A stretch of DNA of 64,000 nucleotides from HB2-32-21 sp041603535 (GTDB lineage Bacteria; Pseudomonadota; Gammaproteobacteria; Pseudomonadales; Porticoccaceae). Each line of letters starts with the position of its first letter. Positions within the stretch are counted from its first letter, which is position 1. A program made the position numbers and the translations under genes. Where the stretch lies: assembly GCA_041603535.1 (NCBI GenBank), contig JBFIEE010000007.1, forward strand, positions 19,734 through 83,733, written 5' to 3'. Below the pieces are notes generated by a model that was not told where the DNA came from, did not search any database, and was given only the letters and a program-made list of their open reading frames with translations. Shown here in pieces: positions 18,905-27,223 of this stretch.

Positions 18905-19723
18905 TCAATATTCTTCGACGGTATTTTCAAAAATAAAGCCATCTTTTGCCATAACAATACGATGCCGATCGCCGGCGATACTGGCGTCCCAGGCATCGTA
19001 GCCCGCATCGCCGTGCCACAGCGCGACGCGGTGGCCCTCCGGCGTTTTACCCAGATGGGTTTCATATACCTTGGGCGGCACTGACGCAAAATGCCCCAAC
19101 AGGTCATCTACCGATCTGCGTCCCGCCAGGTAATGCAGGGTCATCCAGGTGGGCGGCACAAAGTCAATTTTGCGGGCGGCGTGTTTTTCTATGGCAACAG
19201 CGGGATTGATCCATTGATGGTCGTGAATCTCGCCGCCATCAATCACAATTTTCTGATCACCGGTAACGCGCGCCGCGAAAAACCAGGTGGTAAAGCGTTT
19301 TGGCGTGATCGGCGGTGGTGTCCAGTGGGAAAACCACACAAAGTCCTCCGGGTCGGTGTGAATCCCGGCTTCTTCGTGGGTTTCCCGCGCCGCGGCAGTG
19401 CGGGCAGCGGCGGTTTTGTGCGCATCACTGGCAGCACTGTGGCCATCGTGGGCAACATTTGATCCGGGATCATTGTTGGGGTAATCCGCCCGGTCGATAC
19501 GTCCCCCGGGGAACACCCACATGCCACCAAAGCGGATTTCCTTATTTTTGCGCAACATCAGTGTTTCCACGCCGTCGCGGCCGTCGCGGAGCAAAACCAC
19601 CGTCGCCGCTGGAATCGGCGGCTCGGTAATGGGCTTGCCCTCCCCCGGCATTCGCAGCTTACCGTAGGGATCGCTCTGGTGCTTATCGTCCTTATCTTTA
19701 TTGTCAGCTTTGCTGCCAGTCAT
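18905..19723 (-). CDS. Nudix hydrolase, NUDT19/CoA-diphosphatase-like
   Basis: A 272-residue Nudix protein. The Nudix box is split: GGRID is separated from AARETHEEAGI (the RExxEE metal-binding helix) by about 25 extra residues rich in Ala, His and Asp. Such an insert in the box is a feature of the NUDT19/RP2p group, which cleaves CoA and acyl-CoA. The ATG at 19723 gets GGAG at good spacing; an in-frame GTG two codons earlier is too close to it. Placement upstream of an acyl-CoA dehydrogenase gene agrees with a role in CoA-ester turnover. Confidence 0.8.
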   Translation of the reverse strand: MTGSKADNKDKDDKHQSDPYGKLRMPGEGKPITEPPIPAATVVLLRDGRDGVETLMLRKNKEIRFGGMWVFPGGRIDRADYPNNDPGSNVAHDGHSAASDAHKTAAARTAAARETHEEAGIHTDPEDFVWFSHWTPPPITPKRFTTWFFAARVTGDQKIVIDGGEIHDHQWINPAVAIEKHAARKIDFVPPTWMTLHYLAGRRSVDDLLGHFASVPPKVYETHLGKTPEGHRVALWHGDAGYDAWDASIAGDRHRIVMAKDGFIFENTVEEY

Positions 19724-19882
19724 TTGCACTGGACTCCATATTTATCAATTATCATCTGCTCAACAGTGTAACCGACTGCTGAAATTTCGTGAAACAAGGT
19801 GCCAACTCGTTTAGCTAACCAATCTTACTGATGCAGCGGAATGACGCTTACCTGCTCTCGCCACGTAAACGCGCACTCCTAT

Positions 19883-19935
19883 GCTAAAGTACAACGCTAA
19901 AATACAACGAAAACGTACAACAAGTAACGTACAAC
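19883..19935. repeat. 13-bp degenerate tandem repeat
   Basis: Four units ending in TACAAC: GCTAAAGTACAAC, GCTAAAATACAAC, GAAAACGTACAAC and a 14-base AAGTAACGTACAAC. It lies 48 bases upstream of the exonuclease III start, inside its likely promoter/leader. Confidence 0.8.
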
Positions 19936-19983
19936 AGTTGAAGTAAAAAGCCGACCCTGATTAACCCCGAGAAGGAATCTAAA

Positions 19984-20748
19984 ATGCGTTTTGTGTCCTG
20001 GAACGTCAACGGCATCCGCGCCGTGATGAAAAAAGATTTTGCGACATCGCTGCATAATTTTGCCGCCGACGTGGTTTGCCTGCAGGAAACCAAAGCGCAG
20101 GACGACCAGGTTATCGAAGCCATCGCCAGTATCGACGGCTACCATGTGTACTGCAATTCGGCGGACAAAAAAGGTTATTCAGGCACGGCCATTTTCAGCA
20201 AGACGGAGCCACTGTCCATCCACTACGATATGGACTCACCAGAACACAATCTGGAAGGTCGGGTCCTCGCCCTGGAATACGACACATTTATTTTGGTGAC
20301 CGTTTATACACCCAACTCTGGGGCCGAACTAAAGCGGCTGGACTATCGGCAACAGTGGGATCGGGACTTTCTCGCCCATATCAAGCAGCTGGAGCAGCAG
20401 AAGCCGGTGATCGTCTGTGGCGACCTGAACGTTGCGCACCGGGAAATCGATATCGCGCGACCCAAGGCGAACTACAACAAAAGCGCGGGTTATACCCAAA
20501 TTGAGATTGACGGCATGGATAACCTGCTGGCGGCGGGCTTTATTGATTGCTTCCGCTACCAGCATCCCGACGAGGTTAAATACAGCTGGTGGAGTTATCG
20601 GGCCGGCGCCAGGGGCAAAAATATTGGCTGGCGTATCGACTATTTTCTGGCCTCAGACGTGTTACGCGAGCAGATCCAGCACACCGACATCCTCAACGAG
20701 GTGATGGGTTCGGATCATTGCCCGGTGGTGCTGGATTTGAATATCTAA
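19984..20748 (+). CDS. xthA: Exodeoxyribonuclease III family AP endonuclease
   Basis: A 254-residue Mg-dependent DNA repair nuclease that cuts abasic sites and trims 3' ends. MRFVSWNVNGIRA, QETKAQD (Glu35), the YTPNSG loop, GDLNVAH, IDYFLAS and the terminal GSDHCPVV (Asp244, His245) are the complete ExoIII set. AAGGAA precedes the ATG. The gene is monocistronic: a divergent Nudix gene lies upstream and a convergent frameshifted gene downstream. A tandem repeat sits in its leader. Confidence 0.93.
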   Translation: MRFVSWNVNGIRAVMKKDFATSLHNFAADVVCLQETKAQDDQVIEAIASIDGYHVYCNSADKKGYSGTAIFSKTEPLSIHYDMDSPEHNLEGRVLALEYDTFILVTVYTPNSGAELKRLDYRQQWDRDFLAHIKQLEQQKPVIVCGDLNVAHREIDIARPKANYNKSAGYTQIEIDGMDNLLAAGFIDCFRYQHPDEVKYSWWSYRAGARGKNIGWRIDYFLASDVLREQIQHTDILNEVMGSDHCPVVLDLNI

Positions 20749-20776
20749 CGGTACTTACGTCATTCTGCACGCATAC

Positions 20777-21164
20777 CTACACGTCTATTTTGTAATTGTA
20801 AGTAAGCTCATCGCCGGGAACGCCGCGTACCCCCCGGTTACCGGGCGCCGTTTCAAAGATAGTGATTTCCAGATAGTGCGCTGAAATTCCGACGTCGTTC
20901 TGGAATCGCTCGAACAGTAAATTTATCAGGGCTTTTTTGGTTGCCGCCGTGCGTCCCGCGAACAGGCTGATCTCGATGATCGTAGAATTATCACCGCGGT
21001 CGTCCGGATAAATATAATTTTCCGGCGCCAACTCAATAAAGCGGTGAAAGCGTTTTTCGGCAGGCAAACCGTAGGCCGCCATGCAGCAAGCATGGACGGC
21101 ATCAGACAAGGGCTGCCTGACCCGTCGAATATGCGCGCTGCCGACCTCGCCGGATCGGCAGCAA
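20777..21164 (-). pseudogene. Tautomerase-family gene with an apparent N-terminal frameshift
   Basis: From 21109 down, the frame encodes a tautomerase-like protein (SDAVHAC, GLPAEKRFHRF, YIYPDDRGDNSTIIEISLFAGRTAATKKAL), but it starts only at a TTG with no site and lacks the catalytic N-terminal Pro strand. Shifting by one base at about 21108, a short frame starting TTG at 21164 reads MLPIRRGRQRAY, which fits the missing PxxRxxxxxGR head. So either one base has been lost or the sequence has an error. A tautomerase would isomerise an enol or dienoate. It lies just downstream of the MaoC genes. Confidence 0.5.
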
Positions 21165-21169
21165 TTTCG

Positions 21170-21592
21170 CTAAGCGTCGATACGCGCAGTGGCCTTGCCG
21201 TTGATCACCGGCTGACCTTCCTGGTTTACTGTGACCACATCGAGCTCTGCGACCTGCACCCCACCTTCTTCGTGGATATCGGTGACCGTGGCTTTGGCGA
21301 TTAAATCATCTCCCGGCCAGACCTGACGGGTAAAGCGCGCACTGTATTTGGTAAGTCGGCCGTCACCGACCCAATTGGTCAGCATTACGCCCGTCGCGCC
21401 CATTGACAACATGCCGTGAGCAAAAACACCGGGGTAGCCGGCAATTTCTCGCGCGTACATTTCATCGGTATGCAGCGGCATATAGTCGCCAGAGGCACCA
21501 GCGTACTGGACAATCTGTGTGCGGGAAAGGTTTGTCGCCACTTGCTCCTGGTGGCTATCGCCAATTTTTAGTTTACTTGCCTTAAGTGCCAT
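21170..21592 (-). CDS. MaoC-like hydratase, catalytic subunit
   Basis: A 140-residue single hot-dog domain of the R-specific enoyl-CoA hydratase/MaoC type. YAGASGDYMPLHTDE carries the catalytic Asp and His of hydratase 2, and FAHGMLSMG follows. Alone it is half the size of the two-domain enzyme; the complementary non-catalytic FAS1-like domain is the upstream gene at 21672. Together they would form a heteromeric enoyl-CoA hydratase, as described for steroid degraders. AGGAGA before the ATG. The downstream tautomerase fragment begins near its stop. Confidence 0.9.
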   Translation of the reverse strand: MALKASKLKIGDSHQEQVATNLSRTQIVQYAGASGDYMPLHTDEMYAREIAGYPGVFAHGMLSMGATGVMLTNWVGDGRLTKYSARFTRQVWPGDDLIAKATVTDIHEEGGVQVAELDVVTVNQEGQPVINGKATARIDA

Positions 21593-21671
21593 GATGATCT
21601 CCTGAATTCTGTACCTGGTGCCTGTCGCCAGGATTGCAATGTTTAACCACCCGAAGCCTGCGCACTGCGGC

Positions 21672-22187
21672 TCAGTCCTGGGTAACCGCTTTGCCGGTAG
21701 TAACGCCCACGGAAGTAGCGGTCACCACCAGCTCACCTTTCTGGTTGCGAAACTCGGTGATAACTTCACTGAAAGACATGGTGCCGCCACGCCGGCCTTC
21801 TTTTTCCCAGCTCTTGCCGCGCCTGGTAGTGACCGTCAGGTCATCGCCGGGGCGGATCGGCTGGTGATAGACGTATTGCTGCTCGGCGTGCAGCATCCGC
21901 GCGCTGTCGCCACCGCCACTGCTTTTGTCACCGGCTTTCCTGGCTTTTGGCTTGATACCGGTCGCCTCTTTTCCGGAGCCAAACCAGGGTTCGCCAATAA
22001 CCGGCCGCAGGGGGAATTTGGGGTCGTATTGTGAGCTGGCCTGAACAAAGGTCGGCGGCGCAACGACGCCACCGGGCTCCGTACCTTTAGCGTATTCAGC
22101 ATCGTAGTAAATCGGGTTTTTGTCGCCCACGGAGCGGGCGAATAACATGATTTGGCTGGCATCAACTGGAAACTTGAACTCGGCCAT
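21672..22187 (-). CDS. MaoC N-terminal (FAS1-like) dehydratase-domain subunit
   Basis: A 171-residue hot-dog protein of the MaoC_dehydrat_N family: FPVDASQIMLFARSVGDKNPIYYD at the head, GGVVAPPTFV in the middle, and the GKSWEKEGRRGGTMSFSE segment that lines the acyl-CoA groove. It lacks the hydratase Asp/His pair, so it is expected to shape substrate binding for the catalytic subunit encoded 79 bases downstream. AAGGAG precedes the ATG. Same-strand operon with the MaoC gene. Confidence 0.9.
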   Translation of the reverse strand: MAEFKFPVDASQIMLFARSVGDKNPIYYDAEYAKGTEPGGVVAPPTFVQASSQYDPKFPLRPVIGEPWFGSGKEATGIKPKARKAGDKSSGGGDSARMLHAEQQYVYHQPIRPGDDLTVTTRRGKSWEKEGRRGGTMSFSEVITEFRNQKGELVVTATSVGVTTGKAVTQD

Positions 22188-22507
22188 TGGTTTCTCCTTA
22201 TCGGTATGATGAAATTGGTATTATGAAACTGCCATTTTTAGTTTATATGCTTTCTGATTAAGTACTTAACGTTAATGTTCTTTCGGTTTTTTTTGTTGCC
22301 ATTTGCTGTTCCGCGCCACATTAAAAGCGCCGCGCCAGTTTCAGAAACCACCAGCAACACCATTCAGGCGGAGTAAAGAGCTGGGCAAACCCCGCCCTTT
22401 TTGAATGCAGCGGGCTGATCCGTGCACGGCACCGTACACACGGGCTTACCCAGCCCACACCCCACGAAAGGCGGTGATACGTAGCCCCTGATGCGCAGCC
22501 CGTGGCA
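22188..22507. other. Intergenic stretch without a recognised gene
   Basis: 320 bases between the MaoC pair and the alcohol dehydrogenase gene. It holds a run of eight T (22278-22295 area) and a near-palindromic GTGCACGGCACCGTACAC segment near 22423, but no clear terminator or reading frame. The promoter of the MaoC pair should lie in its left part. Confidence 0.5.
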
Positions 22508-23584
22508 TCAGCGCCAGGGCTCGACCATTATCTTGGCATGTTTCTCTGGATCAGCAAGTTCATCAAATGCCTTCGCCACACCATCCAGACCCACCCTGCC
22601 GGTGAGTAGCGGTTCGACGTTGACCTTGCCTTCAGCGATATTGTGCAGTGTCGTGGCAAACTCATCACCTCGATAAGCCAGCACGAACTGAATGTTAATC
22701 TCTTTGCCAATCGCCCGGTACGGTGTAATCCGATCTGCCTCCATGCACAGCCCAACAACGACGATGCGGCAGCCGCGCTGTGCGCCCGCCATCATCAGGT
22801 CTATCACCCCTGGCACGCCAACACATTCGAAAAACACGCCGTTACGATACTGCGGTCCAATATTAAAGGGGTTATCAGGGAGATCCCTGGCCTCTAAAAG
22901 GGCTAAATCGGCCCAGCTTTGGTAGGGTGAGTGGGTGGCCGGATCCACCACAATATCCGCACCGAGCTGTTCGGCTAACTTTCTGCGCGTTGGGCTAAAA
23001 TCGGCCGCGATGATCGGACCTACACCCTTTAACTTGAGCGCGGTAATAACTGCCAGTCCAACGGGGCCGCAGCCGATCACCAGGGGGACTTCACTACCCT
23101 GGAGACGCGCCATCTCGACCGTATGATAGCCAACCGCCATAGGCTCCGTCATAGCCGCCAGCTCCGGCGCCAGGCCATTGCGTACAGGTAACAACAGCGC
23201 TTCGGACAGGACCATTTGCTGCCCATAACCACCGGGCGCGACATTGGAATAGCCGACGGTTTCAAGCTTGCCTGCTCGCGCCAGCAGGGGCATCGCGCAG
23301 ACCCGGGTACCCGGTTTAAGTCGCCGTTCGGTACCGATACCGTAGTCCAGAATTTCAGCGCAGAATTCATGCCCCATCACAATGTCACGGCTGAGATCCA
23401 TATCAAACAGCCCACCCGCTTCGGCGGACTGGGCCACCAGATGATGACCGTGTTTGAGTGTATGCAAATCTGATCCGCAAATACCGCACACCAGAGTTTT
23501 TACCAGCACCTCACCGGGCCCTGGGTCCGGAGCGTGAATCTCGTCGACCACTATTTGCGAATTCCGCATCACGGCTGCTTTCAT
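22508..23584 (-). CDS. Zinc-dependent alcohol dehydrogenase (MDR family)
   Basis: A 358-residue medium-chain dehydrogenase oxidising an alcohol with NAD(P). CGICGSDLHTLK and GHEFCAEI supply the catalytic zinc ligands (Cys33 or Cys36 and His71). GCGPVGLAVITALK is the Rossmann loop. The four-Cys structural zinc loop is missing: the segment after GTRVCAMPLL has no Cys cluster. The ATG at 23584 follows GGCGGGGG, better than a TTG five codons earlier. Its product would be a ketone or aldehyde for the CoA pathway around it. Confidence 0.88.
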   Translation of the reverse strand: MKAAVMRNSQIVVDEIHAPDPGPGEVLVKTLVCGICGSDLHTLKHGHHLVAQSAEAGGLFDMDLSRDIVMGHEFCAEILDYGIGTERRLKPGTRVCAMPLLARAGKLETVGYSNVAPGGYGQQMVLSEALLLPVRNGLAPELAAMTEPMAVGYHTVEMARLQGSEVPLVIGCGPVGLAVITALKLKGVGPIIAADFSPTRRKLAEQLGADIVVDPATHSPYQSWADLALLEARDLPDNPFNIGPQYRNGVFFECVGVPGVIDLMMAGAQRGCRIVVVGLCMEADRITPYRAIGKEINIQFVLAYRGDEFATTLHNIAEGKVNVEPLLTGRVGLDGVAKAFDELADPEKHAKIMVEPWR

Positions 23585-23659
23585 ACCTACCCCCGCCAAG
23601 TTTTATAGTTATCCTGTCCTTAGCCAAGCTGTACGTGTCAGACCGACAGCAGCATTACC

Positions 23660-24550
23660 TTAACGCTGCAGGCGCTCGACATCCACCGAAACGGTTAGGA
23701 CCTGGGATGCGCCGCCCTCAAAAATCACCCCACGCAACGGCGTTACGTCGGAGTAATCTCGCCCCCAGGCCGTCGTAATGTGTTGCTTTGTGGGCACATT
23801 ATCATTGGTCGGATCAAATTCGAACCAGCCTTCGCCGGGTGAGTAAACCGCAAACCAGGCGTGAGAAGCATCCGAGCCAACAAGCTTTTTGGTACCCGCC
23901 AGCGGTATCGTTTCAAGATAACCGCTGACATAACGAGCCGGGAAACCCAGCGAACGCAAACAGCCGATCGCCAAATGGGCGAAATCCTGGCAGACGCCAC
24001 GGCGCTTCTCCAACACCTCGTTAAGCGGCGTCGCCACCGTTGTCGATCCGGGCTGGTAGGTAAAATCAGTGTAAATACGATGAGTGAGCTCCCGTACCGC
24101 ACTGAGCAGTGAGACATTGTCACGAAAAGACGGCACCGCGTATTCGCGCAGCGCCTCGGAAACATCGATCATAGGCGAGCGCAACACATATTCTCTCGCC
24201 AGCAGGGTCTCTTCATCCTTGTTGGAGCGCAGCTTTTTATGCGCCTCGACACAGGTGTTGCCAAAATCCAGATCGACACCAGGATCCGTCCGCTCGCCAT
24301 TCAGGCGAACCGTGCTTTCGACCAGGATTTCCAGACTACTGTGTCTGTTTTCCACTGAAAAGTAGCACACTTTGTTACCAAAATAATCAGTGCGGTGCTG
24401 CAGGTTTATCGGATAGGGAGTGACGGTAATGTGACTTTCCAGGCATTGCTGATAGGCGGCATCGCGCGGCATCAAATGTCCGTGGTTATAGCACAGCGCC
24501 ACCGGCTGATCGTAGTTGTAATGGGTCAGGTGTCTGATGCGATAGAGCAT
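23660..24550 (-). CDS. Stand-alone transglutaminase-like protease/amidase of the DUF2126 operon
   Basis: A 296-residue protein with a Bact_transglu_N beta domain (residues 1-85) and a transglutaminase core with the full Cys187 (GVCQDFAHLA), His230 (DASHAWF) and Asp247 (FEFDPTND) triad. Members of this family in proteobacteria accompany circularly permuted ATP-grasp and alpha-E proteins. The ATG overlaps the TGA of the upstream ATP-grasp gene (TGATG), with GAGGATGAG inside the previous gene as binding site, so translation is coupled. It may cleave or transfer an amide-linked peptide made by the ligases. Function is unproven. Confidence 0.88.
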   Translation of the reverse strand: MLYRIRHLTHYNYDQPVALCYNHGHLMPRDAAYQQCLESHITVTPYPINLQHRTDYFGNKVCYFSVENRHSSLEILVESTVRLNGERTDPGVDLDFGNTCVEAHKKLRSNKDEETLLAREYVLRSPMIDVSEALREYAVPSFRDNVSLLSAVRELTHRIYTDFTYQPGSTTVATPLNEVLEKRRGVCQDFAHLAIGCLRSLGFPARYVSGYLETIPLAGTKKLVGSDASHAWFAVYSPGEGWFEFDPTNDNVPTKQHITTAWGRDYSDVTPLRGVIFEGGASQVLTVSVDVERLQR

Positions 24551-27156
24551 CACTCATCCTCCCAACGGCTGGCTACCAACTGGTGATGCTCGACACGGTG
24601 ATCAAAGTATCTATCGCTGATCAGCGTCGCGGTATTGCTCAACAAAGTCTGTACCGTTACCAGCAGGTGATTGAGCAGTGTGCGTGAACCCGATGCCTCA
24701 TCACACACGCCCAGGAGCGCCAGATCGGCAAGCTGCACCGTCGTTAGCGCTTCCAGCGTGGCGCGGCCTTCGGGACTCAGAGCGACGGACTGGCTAGCTT
24801 CCGGTAGATCGCCAATATGGCTTTTCAATGCTCGCAACTGGAACAACAGTGAGCGAGGGTTGGCCTGATCGATCATCAACAACTGTAAGCCGCTCGTTAT
24901 CTCAACCCGGGCGCGATAACGGCGCCGGTACGACACCAGCATTTCAACGGTTAATAATACTGACTCCAGCACCGTGGCTTCATCGGCACTGTCCAGTTCC
25001 GCCACCAGCGTGGCCTGAAGCAGACAGGTCATCTGGTATGCCTTTTCCAGCGTCCTGCCCATTTCCAAAAAGCGCCAGCCCGCGCCACGCATCATACTGG
25101 CATGGCTCAATCCTGCCAGCGCCAACAGGGCAGTCACCAGCGGGTCAAGTGCCTCTTCGGGCGCCGGGGTGCCTGGACGCAATGTGTCGGCCAGCTCCGC
25201 CAGCGAATCGCGCAGGTCATTGAGCACCCGCTGGGTGTCTGCGGACAGCGTTTCCTTAACTTCTTCGCTGCTGGTCAGCATGGCCTGCAAATTAGCGGCG
25301 ACGCTGCCCGGGCGGCTTTCATCGATAATAAGTGCAAGTAATTCTTTTTCGATATCGGACGGAGTATGAATATTGGTAGCTGTGAAGCCCGGATAACTGG
25401 TGCTAATCCGGGTCACCGCTCTCAGCAGGGTATCCCGCGCTACCGGTGACAGGGGATCGATACTGTTCACCTGTATAAATACGGTTCTTAACAGCCGTAA
25501 CAAGGCTTCGGCACGTTCAGCGTAACGACCCATCCAGAACAGGTTTTCTGCCACTCGACTGGGCAGATCCATATCCCGATCTGTACCAATGCCGGCCTGG
25601 GACGCATTGTCTTTCAGCAGGCTCACCTGCTTCTCGGGTTCAGATGCCAGTATCCAGGTATCTTTACTGGTTGACGCCAACTGACTACTAATAATCATTT
25701 TTGCGCTGTTACTGCCGACCCGTGTCAAGCCACCAGGCATGATGGTATAGGCCGACTGATCGGCTACTGCAAAGCTGCGCAGTACCAGCGGTTTGGGAAC
25801 CAGACCATTATCGACCCAGCTTGGCGCGCTCGACGGCAACTCATAGTCCTGCGCGACAAAACGCAGTGGTCTGGCTTTAATTCTTTCTAGCAACCTGAGT
25901 TTTTGATCAGCGCTGAGCTCACCGCCAAACACGCTGTGTTCGCCTGCACGACGAAACGTAGATTTGATAATCAGCTCATCGAAATGATCGAACACATACT
26001 GGCAATCGCTCCCATCGCCACACCAGTAGGTCCCTACTGACCGGAGTTGGGGTTCTCGTCCCAAAAAGAACTTGCCGATGGCGGGTAAATATTTCAGCAG
26101 CGCGCTATTTTCCAGCACGCCAGAACCAAGCGGATTGGCAACCACCACCCGGCCCGAACGCACCACATCCAGTAAGCCCGGCACACCGAGCTGGGAATCA
26201 CTGCGCAGCTCAACTGCATCGCAATAGTAATCATCGACGCGCCGTAAAATAACATCCACGCGTTTGAGGCCATCCAGCGCTTTCATCCAGACGTGACCGC
26301 CGCGCACCGTAAGATCACTGCCCTGCACCAGCGGGTAACCCAGATAATTGGCCAATAAGGTGTGTTCAAAATAGGTTTCGCTGTAAGCGCCAGGGGTCAG
26401 CACCACAACGTTAGGCATATCATCATTTGGGCAAAGCGCCGCCAGTTTCAGCCGTAATGTTTGAAAAAACATCGACAGGCGGTGCACATGGCTATCGCGA
26501 AACAAACTCGGAAAAACCCTGGACATCACAGTGCGATTTTCCAGAGCGTAACCCGCACCGCTGGGTGCCTGAGTGCGATCGCTGATCACACACATTGCGC
26601 CGTCACGATTGCGCACCATATCAACGCTGTGCAAAATCAGCTGATGCTCACCGGGCATTGCCACACCGTGACACTGCCGGAGAAAGCCCGTATGGCTAAA
26701 GATCAGCTCCGGAGGCACCACGCCGCGGCGAATGAGTTCCCGAGCGCCGTAAATGTCCTTCAACACCAGATCAAATAATTCCGCACGCTCTACCAGACCC
26801 GATTCAATGTCGCTCCATTCCTCGCTCTCTATCAGCAAAGGAACCGGGTCAAGACCCCAGGTTCGCCGCGCCTGAGGTTCCATGGACAAATTATAGGTAG
26901 CTCCGTCATCGCGCAAAATGCGCAGCGCCTTGCGCTGGCGGTCGGCCAACGCATCGACACCCAGCGCCTGCAGACAATTAAGCAAATACTGCCAATGCCC
27001 CCGCTGTTCACCTCTGGAATCGTAAACTTCATCGGTTAAACCCGGTGGCTGCATATAGCCAAACGCAGATACCGGCCCGCCCTGCGTTTGTTGCAGGCTT
27101 TGCTGTTGCTGGCGTGGCAGGGAGGACCACGGTCTTGGCCGGGAATCATCAGTCAT
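24550..27156 (-). CDS. Circularly permuted ATP-grasp ligase fused to an alpha-E domain
   Basis: An 868-residue fusion. About residues 70-490 form the circularly permuted ATP-grasp domain (COG2308 type): LTPGAYSETYFEHTLLANYL, LVQGSDLTVRGG, ILRRVDDYYCD and PGGLTRVG are recognisable. About residues 515-850 form the helical alpha-E domain (COG2307 type), starting SRVAENLFWMGRYAERAE. In many genomes these are separate genes, so the fusion is notable. Predicted to form amide bonds with ATP. It sits 67 bases after the DUF2126 gene in the operon. No strong site precedes the ATG. Confidence 0.9.
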   Translation of the reverse strand: MTDDSRPRPWSSLPRQQQQSLQQTQGGPVSAFGYMQPPGLTDEVYDSRGEQRGHWQYLLNCLQALGVDALADRQRKALRILRDDGATYNLSMEPQARRTWGLDPVPLLIESEEWSDIESGLVERAELFDLVLKDIYGARELIRRGVVPPELIFSHTGFLRQCHGVAMPGEHQLILHSVDMVRNRDGAMCVISDRTQAPSGAGYALENRTVMSRVFPSLFRDSHVHRLSMFFQTLRLKLAALCPNDDMPNVVVLTPGAYSETYFEHTLLANYLGYPLVQGSDLTVRGGHVWMKALDGLKRVDVILRRVDDYYCDAVELRSDSQLGVPGLLDVVRSGRVVVANPLGSGVLENSALLKYLPAIGKFFLGREPQLRSVGTYWCGDGSDCQYVFDHFDELIIKSTFRRAGEHSVFGGELSADQKLRLLERIKARPLRFVAQDYELPSSAPSWVDNGLVPKPLVLRSFAVADQSAYTIMPGGLTRVGSNSAKMIISSQLASTSKDTWILASEPEKQVSLLKDNASQAGIGTDRDMDLPSRVAENLFWMGRYAERAEALLRLLRTVFIQVNSIDPLSPVARDTLLRAVTRISTSYPGFTATNIHTPSDIEKELLALIIDESRPGSVAANLQAMLTSSEEVKETLSADTQRVLNDLRDSLAELADTLRPGTPAPEEALDPLVTALLALAGLSHASMMRGAGWRFLEMGRTLEKAYQMTCLLQATLVAELDSADEATVLESVLLTVEMLVSYRRRYRARVEITSGLQLLMIDQANPRSLLFQLRALKSHIGDLPEASQSVALSPEGRATLEALTTVQLADLALLGVCDEASGSRTLLNHLLVTVQTLLSNTATLISDRYFDHRVEHHQLVASRWEDE

Positions 27157-27223
27157 TGGTTAGCGTCACACGAAGGGCACTCGAGCCGCCCATTCTATAT
27201 CGAAAACACCGGCTGACGCGCAC

